This document shows, piece by piece, positions 14,334 through 20,527 of a stretch of DNA of 20,527 nt; position 1 is the first letter of the stretch; every line of letters starts with the position of its first letter. The position numbers were made by a program, and so were the translations under genes. The notes under the pieces were generated by a model. That model saw only the letters and a list, made by a program, of their open reading frames with translations, was not told the origin of the DNA and made no database searches. The stretch is from Dehalococcoidia bacterium UBA6495 (GTDB lineage Bacteria; Chloroflexota; Dehalococcoidia; Lucifugimonadales; UBA826): contig DJMH01000058.1 of NCBI GenBank assembly GCA_002435305.1, positions 1 to 20,527 on the forward strand. The letters run 5' to 3'.

Positions 14334-16367
14334 TTAAGGCGTCAACTTAACTATAGAATCATCACTCGTTAAAGTAACCCAAATTTCTCCATTCACAGGG
14401 ATTATTTTTGCGGGTGCTGCGCCTACAGGATACGTGGCCAACATTTCGCCATCTAATGAAAGTTTGGTGACAGTCCCGTCCATACTATTGGCTGTCCATA
14501 TATTTTCTCCATCGTATGCAATACCATAAGGCAGCCTACCGGTATCGAATCTTCCTAAATCTTCACCAGTTTTCGAGAGCTTAGATACGGTGTGCTCTCT
14601 CCAATTCGCTACCCAGATGTTATCTCCTTCTTCAGCAAATGCGATTGGAACATCACCGACAGAAAAATTTCCTTCAGGGCTACCTTCTGTGCTAAATTTG
14701 GTAACGCTATCACTGTGGGCATTTGCAGCCCAGATATTTTCCCCATCAAAGAACAACACTATGGGGCCAGCGCCCTCTGTTTCTACAGGGGACACTGAGT
14801 TACCTTCAAGGTCTAGCCTGTACAACAAAGTTTCCCAGCATCCTGAAGTCCATATGTTTTCCCCATCAAAGGCAAGCGTTCTTGGTAGAGTGGAAACTGA
14901 GTATGTACCTAAAAGCTCCCCGTCACGTGAAAGCCTGGTTGCATTATGATCAAATTGATTGGCAGACCATATGTTTTCCCCATCGAACAAAAGAGCATTG
15001 GGCTCCCTGCCATGCGATTCATATACAGCCTCCTGTTGTCCATCCAATCCGATTTTCATAATCGTATGGGACAGAGCATTTCCAACCCATAAATTGTCGC
15101 CATCAAATATTATTGGCTCTGGGGCGTTTCCAACCGGATAGGTGGAAATAGTTACATCCTCAACTACTAATTTCGATACCAGCCCTTCCGCGGAATGAGC
15201 AGTCCACACAGTGCCTTTGCCATCTGTCGCAAGGGAGTTAGGAGTATTCCCAATATGAAAAGTCCCTAGATGCTGTCCCTCTATCCCATATTTTGTGACC
15301 GTTTTGTCTGTACGGTTTGCTACCCAAATTCCTTCCCCGTCATAAACAACATCACCAGGCAAAGTTCCTGTAGGGTAATCCGCCACTTTATCTCCTGACA
15401 AAGTGAATCGGCTTAAAGTATCATCAAGCGAATTGGTTACCCATATGTGATTTTCAGCAAATGCGATGCCTCTTGCACCTCCACCGGTATTCCAAGTTCC
15501 AATCAAATTACCTTCTTGATCTATTTTGGAAATCGAATCATCTCCATTGTTAACCACCCATATGTGCTGACCATCAAATGTTAATTTTTGTGGTTTCGAA
15601 CCAGATTGAATATTTTTAACGGTTTGCCTATCTTTTGTCACCATGGTGACAACGTCTCTTCCCGAATTCGCGATCCACATTGCATCGCCTGCATACAACA
15701 TATCCGTTGGTCGACGAAGTTCGACTGGGGCACTTCCCATTCCACCCTTCAAGTCAAAGGTTCTGACAGCAAAGTAGGTTCCAACCCAAAGCTCATCACC
15801 ATCATGGCCCAATGAATTGGGATAAGGGTGAAGTGGCATTGAATAAATCAATTCACCATCCATAGAATAATTGGCAATGCCATCCTCATCCTGTGAGGCC
15901 ACCCATATAGTTCCTTCATGGAAAAATAGATCTGTAGGGTTTTCTTTAACCTCAAATGTGGATATTGTTGGGACAAAAATTGGAGCCTCTGAATTTGATG
16001 GACTGGTCGTCGAAACTTCATGGACATTAATCGGGATAGGTCCGCGTCCAGGTTGCTCAACAGCTACTTTTGGGGTTGATTCCGGTTCAGGAACAACCAT
16101 TGGCGTAGTAACCTCAATGAGGTTGTCAGGCTGATCTAGAACATCAAGAGTAGACGGGATATTTTTTCTGATTAATAACGCTGTTACAAGAGACGACAAC
16201 ACAACTGAGAATGGTACCGCGGCAGCCAAGATATACACAGCCCAAGAGGGAATGACCGCTGCATATAAAACTCCTTCGACAACCTGATCATTCGCTATTA
16301 ACAAGGAAATGTTAACAAAGATAGAAGTGATTATGGCTATCAAAAGCAAATTGGTAATTTTATACAT
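14334..16367 (-). CDS. Membrane-anchored 14-repeat beta-propeller protein
   Basis: This is a 677-residue protein. Residues about 7-25 and 33-66 are hydrophobic (two membrane segments or one plus a long one), followed by RKN and a Pro/Ser/Thr-rich linker to about 140. The rest is 14 copies of a 39-residue repeat with the core DGENIWVAN, then a T-V-T-K-L strand, an SxDGExLGTY turn and a GxxP link. These read as YVTN/NHL/Vgb-like blades. Fourteen suits two seven-bladed propellers. There are no catalytic motifs, so a binding role is likely. Neighbouring blades share DNA stretches, for example 17 identical bases at 14851-14867 and 14968-14984, exactly 39 codons apart. The ribosome site AGG lies 5 nt before the ATG and touches the terminator of the upstream gene. 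Confidence 0.85.
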   Translation of the reverse strand: MYKITNLLLIAIITSIFVNISLLIANDQVVEGVLYAAVIPSWAVYILAAAVPFSVVLSSLVTALLIRKNIPSTLDVLDQPDNLIEVTTPMVVPEPESTPKVAVEQPGRGPIPINVHEVSTTSPSNSEAPIFVPTISTFEVKENPTDLFFHEGTIWVASQDEDGIANYSMDGELIYSMPLHPYPNSLGHDGDELWVGTYFAVRTFDLKGGMGSAPVELRRPTDMLYAGDAMWIANSGRDVVTMVTKDRQTVKNIQSGSKPQKLTFDGQHIWVVNNGDDSISKIDQEGNLIGTWNTGGGARGIAFAENHIWVTNSLDDTLSRFTLSGDKVADYPTGTLPGDVVYDGEGIWVANRTDKTVTKYGIEGQHLGTFHIGNTPNSLATDGKGTVWTAHSAEGLVSKLVVEDVTISTYPVGNAPEPIIFDGDNLWVGNALSHTIMKIGLDGQQEAVYESHGREPNALLFDGENIWSANQFDHNATRLSRDGELLGTYSVSTLPRTLAFDGENIWTSGCWETLLYRLDLEGNSVSPVETEGAGPIVLFFDGENIWAANAHSDSVTKFSTEGSPEGNFSVGDVPIAFAEEGDNIWVANWREHTVSKLSKTGEDLGRFDTGRLPYGIAYDGENIWTANSMDGTVTKLSLDGEMLATYPVGAAPAKIIPVNGEIWVTLTSDDSIVKLTP

Positions 16368-16372
16368 TTTTT

Positions 16373-16416
16373 CCTAAAAAAAAGCCCCTACACTTAACGA
16401 GAAGTCTAGGGGCTTT
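16373..16416 (-). terminator. Intrinsic terminator after the small lipoprotein gene
   Basis: On the minus strand AAAGCCCCTA (16416-16407) pairs perfectly with TAGGGGCTTT (16390-16381) over ten base pairs with a 16-nt loop, and runs into a T-tract of eight bases. It lies 30 bp after the lipoprotein stop and ends at the ribosome site of the propeller gene. Confidence 0.9.
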
Positions 16417-16446
16417 ACCTTAAATCAGTCTATTTTAAAACCGACG

Positions 16447-16965
16447 CTATTCTGTAGCAGTGAAAGTGCCCACCTTACTGCCATCGCATAAAATATCATA
16501 AGTTCCGGCGGCCCCGATATTGAAATCGTAATTTTTTCTTGAGCCAGATTGCAAATCCAGTGCTAACGAAGACGTTCCCATGTTTAAAGCACCACCAGCA
16601 GACTTAATAGTCATACCGGAAATTTCATATTTGGCTTCCTTCTTCTCACCTACAATCTCAATGGATTTGGTAAGGCCTTCCTTGACTGAAGTACCACCGA
16701 GTTGCACACCCAATCGGACTCTAGCGCTAACCGGTGAAGTCAGATCTCCCGGAGTCGCCTTACAGGTACCGTCGGCCTTATCTAAATCAACTGATAATTC
16801 CTGTAATAAACTTTTGATCGGAGTTCTGTGAAATTCACCAGTCTTATCAGAATCCTCTCTTGCGGGTCTTCTATTGCCAGATTTAACACCACAGGCTGTA
16901 ACTATAAGACTTATCAAAGCAATGAGAAGAACAAACGTCGTAAACTTATTATTCATAGTAAACAC
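16447..16965 (-). CDS. Small secreted lipoprotein of unknown function
   Basis: This protein of about 172 residues has a signal peptide ending in the lipobox IVTAC, so Cys25 (GTG start) should be lipidated. After a short basic linker, the body is rich in Ser, Gly, Thr and Lys with alternating strands (VRLGVQLGG, KYEISGMTIKSAGG, SSLALDLQSG). It ends with GTYDILCDGSKVGTFTATE, so a beta-sandwich domain is likely. Two more cysteines, one in GTCKATPG and one in ILCDG, may form a disulfide. I recognise no family. GTG 16965 is preferred: GGAG (16975-16972) is 6 nt upstream and the -10 at 16990-16995 makes ATG 16977 almost leaderless. ATG 16956 is also possible. Confidence 0.8.
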   Translation of the reverse strand: MFTMNNKFTTFVLLIALISLIVTACGVKSGNRRPAREDSDKTGEFHRTPIKSLLQELSVDLDKADGTCKATPGDLTSPVSARVRLGVQLGGTSVKEGLTKSIEIVGEKKEAKYEISGMTIKSAGGALNMGTSSLALDLQSGSRKNYDFNIGAAGTYDILCDGSKVGTFTATE

Positions 16966-16989
16966 AATTCGCTCCATTTCATGAAGGTG

Positions 16990-16995
16990 ATTATA
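16990..16995 (-). promoter_or_regulatory. TATAAT -10 element before the lipoprotein gene
   Basis: A perfect TATAAT on the minus strand is placed so that transcription would begin about 18 nt before GTG 16965. No good -35 is present at 16-18 bp, so the promoter may need an activator or another sigma contact. Confidence 0.45.
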
Positions 16996-17065
16996 GATAT
17001 CTTAACGTATCTTGGTAGTTGTGAAGTTTACCACTCCCTAAACCAAATTCGATACTTCTTAAATG

Positions 17066-17101
17066 AAAAAGGAACAAGAACCTTAAGCCTTGCTCCTTTT
17101 T
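17066..17101 (-). terminator. Intrinsic terminator of the permease operon
   Basis: AAAAAGGA-A-CAAG (17066-17078) pairs with CTTG-C-TCCTTTTT (17089-17101): twelve base pairs, one mismatch and a 10-nt loop. On the minus strand the T-run ends the transcript coming from the permease gene that stops at 17119. The near-symmetric A/T flanks mean it could also act on the plus strand. Confidence 0.85.
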
Positions 17102-17118
17102 CAGTATTCCCTGGTTTA

Positions 17119-18204
17119 CTAGTTAAGCTGTCTCAACCTCGGGTCTAATCTATCTCTTAACCAGTCCCCCAAGAAATTAAGTGACATAACCACCAGGAAT
17201 ATCGCTACTCCTGGGAAAAATGATATCCACCATGCATCGTTGATATATGGTCTACCATCGTTCACCATGGCACCCCAGGCAGGTGTAGGCGGCGGTATTC
17301 CAGCGCCTAGGAAGCTCAGTATTGCCTCGGTCAGTATAAGCTGACCTACTCGAAGAGTTGCGATCACAATAATGGTGTTTATAGTTCCTGGAAGAATGTG
17401 CCATACCAGTATTCTGAATGTAGAACACCCTGCAACCTTTGCCAGGGACACATAGTCTCTAGTTTTTAAGCTGAGCACCTCTCCACGTACATTTCTTACA
17501 AAAGGAGTCCAAGAGAGTATTCCCAACAAAATAATCAATATTGTGAAAGTTTGACCAAAGGCTATAACAGCCACGATTGCAACCAATATGAACGGCAATC
17601 CCAGCCATATATCCGTTACCCTCATAATGACTTCATCTATGAGTCCGCCAAAATACCCGGCGACCAGTCCCATTGAGACTCCAATAAGAAGTCCAAAAAT
17701 AAGGGCCACTGTTACAACCACAAGAGATACTCTAGCACCATGAATGATTCGGCTTAAGAGATCCCTGCCGATGTTATCCCCACCAAGTATATGGTCCCAG
17801 CTAGACCACTTAACTTTGGCCAAATACCCCGCCTCTTTGAAAGCGGCTTCTACAGCTTCCTGGTTTGCAGTATTTTCCAAGGTGGGAGTTATGTTGTATA
17901 GAAGCATAGCCTCTTCAATGGGTTTATCAACCGGGTCTGGAAAAACCAAAGGGTCGTCACCCAGTTTTACATTAAGCACGATAGACGTTTCCCAAACCGG
18001 AGGGATATTCCTATTGTCTGGTCTGGCAATAAGAGGGTCATGCGGGGCTAGAACGTCAGCAAAAATCCCTGTGAATATAAGTAACGCCAGAAGAAACAAG
18101 GGGATAATCGGCCATCTTCTTATAAAGCCCCAGATCTCTCCCAAGGAGTTTTTTTCAGCTCCAATCTGCCGCAGGAGATCTTCTGATATTTGAACCTGTG
18201 CCAT
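17119..18204 (-). CDS. ABC transporter permease (OppC/DppC family)
   Basis: This 361-residue inner-membrane permease belongs to a peptide/nickel-type importer. The N-terminal cytoplasmic segment precedes membrane segment 1 (about 33-50). The DHILGGDNIGRDLLSRIIHGARVSL region then opens the conserved permease domain with five more segments. The coupling loop that contacts the ATPase reads SLAKVAGCSTFRILVWHILPG. Residues about 55-140 form a soluble external loop roughly 60 residues longer than in typical DppC proteins (about 300 residues). AGGAA overlaps the stop of the upstream permease, which lies 9 bp away, suggesting coupled translation. A terminator follows. Confidence 0.93.
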   Translation of the reverse strand: MAQVQISEDLLRQIGAEKNSLGEIWGFIRRWPIIPLFLLALLIFTGIFADVLAPHDPLIARPDNRNIPPVWETSIVLNVKLGDDPLVFPDPVDKPIEEAMLLYNITPTLENTANQEAVEAAFKEAGYLAKVKWSSWDHILGGDNIGRDLLSRIIHGARVSLVVVTVALIFGLLIGVSMGLVAGYFGGLIDEVIMRVTDIWLGLPFILVAIVAVIAFGQTFTILIILLGILSWTPFVRNVRGEVLSLKTRDYVSLAKVAGCSTFRILVWHILPGTINTIIVIATLRVGQLILTEAILSFLGAGIPPPTPAWGAMVNDGRPYINDAWWISFFPGVAIFLVVMSLNFLGDWLRDRLDPRLRQLN

Positions 18205-18213
18205 CGTTTATTC

Positions 18214-19152
18214 CTAGGTGTATCGAATTCTGGGATCTACTAATGCGTAAATCATGTCTGTAAAAAAGTTCATCGTGACGTAAAGTGCGGTCCAAACCAG
18301 CACCACACCTACCATAATCGGAAAGTCATTGTTAGTTATCGCCTCAAAAGCAAGCCTTCCCAATCCTGGTATTGAAAAGATAGTCTCAGTGACAACGGCA
18401 CCAGTTATGAAACCCGTAAGCAGTAAGCTGGAGAATGTCAGAGGTGCTATTAAAGCATTCCTAAAACCATGCTTCCAAATCAAAGTGTTGTAACTAACGC
18501 CTTTAGCTCTAGCCAACTTAATAAATTCGGAATCTAGTATTTCCAGCATTGAAGATCTAACAAGCCTGAGATAGGTAGCGGCAGCAATCCATCCTAACGT
18601 TACGGTCGGTAGAACGTAATATTTCCAATCGAAAAATCCGTCTCCCAGAGTCCCTGTCGGAAACCATCTCAGTTTCACCGAGAATACCAAGATCAGCATT
18701 ATTCCCACCCAAAATACCGGCAGTGCCTGGCCAAAAAGAGCAAATCCTCTACCCAGGTAGTCCCACAGGCTACCCCTACTCACAGCAGACAAGACGCCTA
18801 GCGGAATACCTAAAACCCCTGCAAATATATATGAGGCGAGAGCAAATTTAAGTGTTGGTGGTAGCCTATCCACGATCTTTCCAAAGACATCCTTTCGATC
18901 AAGAAGGCTATCTTGCCAATTGCCTTTAAGAATATTTCCAAGCCAAACCGCGTATTGCCAGACCACTGGCTTGTCTAGCCCCATTTCGACCCCAAGTGCA
19001 TCCCAGCGTTCCGGGGTAATTCCATAACCGCCCTCTTGGGCGTATAAGTAGCGGGGATCACCCGCTGCTCGTGAAAGTCCAAAAGTAATAAAGGTTGCTC
19101 CGATCATAGCGAAACAAGCAAAAATTATTCGCCTTACGAGGAATGTAATCAT
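18214..19152 (-). CDS. ABC transporter permease (OppB/DppB family)
   Basis: This 312-residue inner-membrane permease is the partner of the downstream OppC/DppC-type protein. The N terminus MITFLVRRIIFACFAMIG is the usual arginine-flanked first membrane helix. An external loop holds GLDKPVVWQYAVWLGNILKGN, and five more segments follow. The ATPase-coupling loop reads EFIKLARAKGVSYNTLIWKHGFRNAL. The C terminus ALVDPRIRYT is typical of the family. ATG 19152 is chosen, with GAAGGT about 9 nt upstream; a TTG at 19170 would add six residues. The binding-protein gene lies upstream, separated by 293 bp with a terminator. Confidence 0.93.
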   Translation of the reverse strand: MITFLVRRIIFACFAMIGATFITFGLSRAAGDPRYLYAQEGGYGITPERWDALGVEMGLDKPVVWQYAVWLGNILKGNWQDSLLDRKDVFGKIVDRLPPTLKFALASYIFAGVLGIPLGVLSAVSRGSLWDYLGRGFALFGQALPVFWVGIMLILVFSVKLRWFPTGTLGDGFFDWKYYVLPTVTLGWIAAATYLRLVRSSMLEILDSEFIKLARAKGVSYNTLIWKHGFRNALIAPLTFSSLLLTGFITGAVVTETIFSIPGLGRLAFEAITNNDFPIMVGVVLVWTALYVTMNFFTDMIYALVDPRIRYT

Positions 19153-19215
19153 CCTTAGAGCACCTTCCAAAAACTCCGCCGCGTCAGCAGCGATCTAAAC
19201 TTTATTTTGCCATTC

Positions 19216-19318
19216 TAACAGGGTTTAGCCTGTTATTGGGTTTTTTAATTTACCCGATAAAATTAGGCAAAGGTGCGGTAGGGAGGGAGAAGTGTCTTTT
19301 TTCACTGTCTCCCTGCCA
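19216..19318. repeat. Two stem-loops in the leader of the permease genes
   Basis: TAACAGG (19216-19222) pairs with CCTGTTA (19229-19235). A longer imperfect hairpin joins GGTAGGGAG (19278-19286) to CTCCCTGCC (19310-19318), with an inner AGTG/CACT stem and a T-rich 8-nt loop. They lie between the binding-protein terminator and dppB. Neither has a minus-strand T-tract. They may protect mRNA ends or form leader structure; their role is inferred from position. Confidence 0.45.
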
Positions 19319-19390
19319 ACCGTTTCCGTATTTATTAACTATTTTCTATTCGATGGGATCTAGGCTGAGAGGGTTGGCTCTCCTGATTCT

Positions 19391-19425
19391 ACAAAGAAAC
19401 GCCCCTCGCATAATGCGGGGGGCGT
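19391..19425 (-). terminator. Intrinsic terminator after the solute-binding protein gene
   Basis: ACGCCCC-T-CGCA (19399-19410) pairs with TGCG-G-GGGGCGT (19414-19425) around a 3-nt loop. On the minus strand it is followed by TTTCTTTGT. It begins about 20 bp after the binding-protein stop. Partial termination here would give more binding protein than permease. Confidence 0.88.
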
Positions 19426-19445
19426 CAATTTTTCTAGATCAGCAC

Positions 19446-20527
19446 CTACTTCATAACCGCAAGGTTGATGTTGTTGATAGTGCCGATATTACCATTGGCC
19501 TGTGGGCGCATGTCCCAAGACTCTAATTGGTTAGGATCCCAGTATGGCCACAATGGCTCCTCAAAGAAGCCAATACAGTTTGCCCACTTTCTGTTGTTGG
19601 TATAGAACTCTGCAGCCAGCTCTTCTCGAACTGCCTTGTCAGGCTCAGCCGACATCAGTGAGTAACTCTTAGTTGCGTAAGGTAGTTCCTGGCCCACGCC
19701 GTATCCACCGGCGGAGAAGGAGCTTTTAACGAAACCGTGTGCCCAGTCATATGGGAAGTTCGACTTGTTCTCGTCACCACAAATGTTGACACCAGGTGTC
19801 TTGTTTGTCCGGGCGACAAGTCCAGGTCGATAAGTGGAGTAGGCAGTCTTAATCATGTTGACCTTGACTCCCAAATTCTCCTGCCAAGCGGCTCCAACGG
19901 ACTCACCGATTTCAGCACCGAGTTCACCGGTACCGACCCATAGGTCCATTTCGAATCCACCACTCTGACCTGCATCAGCCATAAGAGCTTTTGCTTTGTC
20001 ATAGTCCAGACCCCAGTCCCACTCAGCTTGGTAGCTAGGGCTGCTTCCAGCGAGATATGCCTGATGGTTTACGAAACCTAGTCCACCGAGAAGGTTCTCA
20101 ACAAGAGCCTCCCTGTCAATTGCAAATGCGAAAGCCTCTCGAACTTTCTGCGAACTGACCATGGACGGTGTGGTTTCGTCGTAATCGCCATTCTCAAATG
20201 GGTTACCAATCCAAGGAAGAGATGTATCTCGGTCACGCGTGAGTTCAGCACCTGTTAGTGCGTTGTGAGTCTCCCAGTAGTTACCTACCATCGATACGTC
20301 TCTAATAGTGTTGAACATCCCGCCTTTCTGAGCGTTAAAGCCCTTTTCTGATAGGCCTGGGTAGTCCTTGGTAGATACCTGTGAGATTGCAACCTCGCCG
20401 GTCTCTATCATAGCTCGCCTTGAGGCACCTTCTGGAACTTCAAGAAGAGTCATCTTTTCAGGACCCACTATTCCGTAGTAATCAGCGAAGGCAGTACCTT
20501 CGATCTTACCGTTCTGACTCCACTCTG
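19446..20527 (-). CDS. Solute-binding protein, family 5 (OppA/DppA type), 5' end beyond window
   Basis: The C-terminal 359 residues of an extracytoplasmic family 5 solute-binding protein are present. The frame stays open to the window edge (EWSQNGKIEGTAFADYYGIVG at the cut), so the signal peptide and first lobe lie outside. Characteristic parts are KVREAFAFAIDREALVENLLGG, the SSPSYQAEWDWGLDYDKAKALMADAGQ region, and the AGGYGVGQELPYATKSYSLM segment. Full members are usually 520-600 residues. It delivers peptide-like or opine/nickel ligands to the adjacent permeases. The ligand cannot be named from this half. A strong terminator follows. Confidence 0.92.
   Translation of the reverse strand, partial: EWSQNGKIEGTAFADYYGIVGPEKMTLLEVPEGASRRAMIETGEVAISQVSTKDYPGLSEKGFNAQKGGMFNTIRDVSMVGNYWETHNALTGAELTRDRDTSLPWIGNPFENGDYDETTPSMVSSQKVREAFAFAIDREALVENLLGGLGFVNHQAYLAGSSPSYQAEWDWGLDYDKAKALMADAGQSGGFEMDLWVGTGELGAEIGESVGAAWQENLGVKVNMIKTAYSTYRPGLVARTNKTPGVNICGDENKSNFPYDWAHGFVKSSFSAGGYGVGQELPYATKSYSLMSAEPDKAVREELAAEFYTNNRKWANCIGFFEEPLWPYWDPNQLESWDMRPQANGNIGTINNINLAVMK

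Noticed and set aside
14590..15141. Several plus-strand open frames across the propeller gene
   Set aside because: They are antisense shadows of the repeated blade codons; their repetitive composition mirrors the 39-codon repeat.
19236..19526. 96-codon plus-strand open frame over the binding-protein end and intergenic hairpins
   Set aside because: It runs antisense to the binding-protein C terminus, crosses a terminator, has no ribosome site and no recognisable protein pattern.

Overview
The window is a compact stretch of AT-leaning bacterial chromosome. It holds about twenty protein genes and no rRNA, tRNA, insertion sequence or CRISPR array that I can recognise. Gaps are short, convergent genes nearly touch (MBL/cupin 2 bp apart, fabL/ygfZ 0 bp apart), and several genes seem to start with TTG. 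The gene families (split MaoC-type dehydratase, FabL-like reductase, NIPSNAP, COG1237 metallo-beta-lactamase fold, Opp/Dpp transporter, many SDR/MDR enzymes) resemble those of uncultivated marine Chloroflexota such as SAR202. That placement is inference from gene content and is not proven here.

Layout. (1) 29-2553: a zinc-type alcohol dehydrogenase diverges from an MBL-fold hydrolase, followed by a convergent cupin. The gap between the two divergent genes carries small palindromes. (2) 2597-3862: seryl-tRNA synthetase, reading towards the cupin. (3) 4091-7550: a five-gene plus-strand fatty-acid/phospholipid operon made of a HadA-like and a HadB-like dehydratase half, plsX, fabG and a FabL-type enoyl reductase. 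(4) 7551-9223, minus strand: a 59-residue zinc-ribbon protein, erpA (IscA-type) and ygfZ. A good promoter with an overlapping inverted repeat lies before erpA. (5) 9534-10305: a DUF3052-like protein and a NIPSNAP protein. (6) 10488-12579: two Opp/Dpp ATPases behind a clear promoter and a structured leader. (7) 12596-13486: a TPR lipoprotein. (8) 13510-16965, minus strand: a secreted lipoprotein, a membrane-anchored 14-repeat beta-propeller and a SAM methyltransferase. (9) 17119-20527, minus strand: a solute-binding protein (5' end beyond the window) and two permeases, separated and followed by terminators.

How the genes work together. The plus-strand block 4091-7550 supplies the reductase-dehydratase-reductase steps of type II fatty acid elongation, plus the acyl-phosphate step into phospholipid. 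No ACP, FabD or condensing enzyme is present. ErpA and YgfZ both serve Fe-S protein maturation. The ATPase pair and the permease/binding-protein set could be two halves of one peptide-type importer, placed head-on with about 4.5 kb of envelope-related genes between them.

The best candidates for something new are the Cys-rich tail shared by both transporter ATPases, the 14-blade anchored propeller next to an unknown lipoprotein, the small zinc-ribbon gene, and the operator-like repeat on the erpA promoter. I saw no defence system, mobile element or obviously unprecedented machinery.
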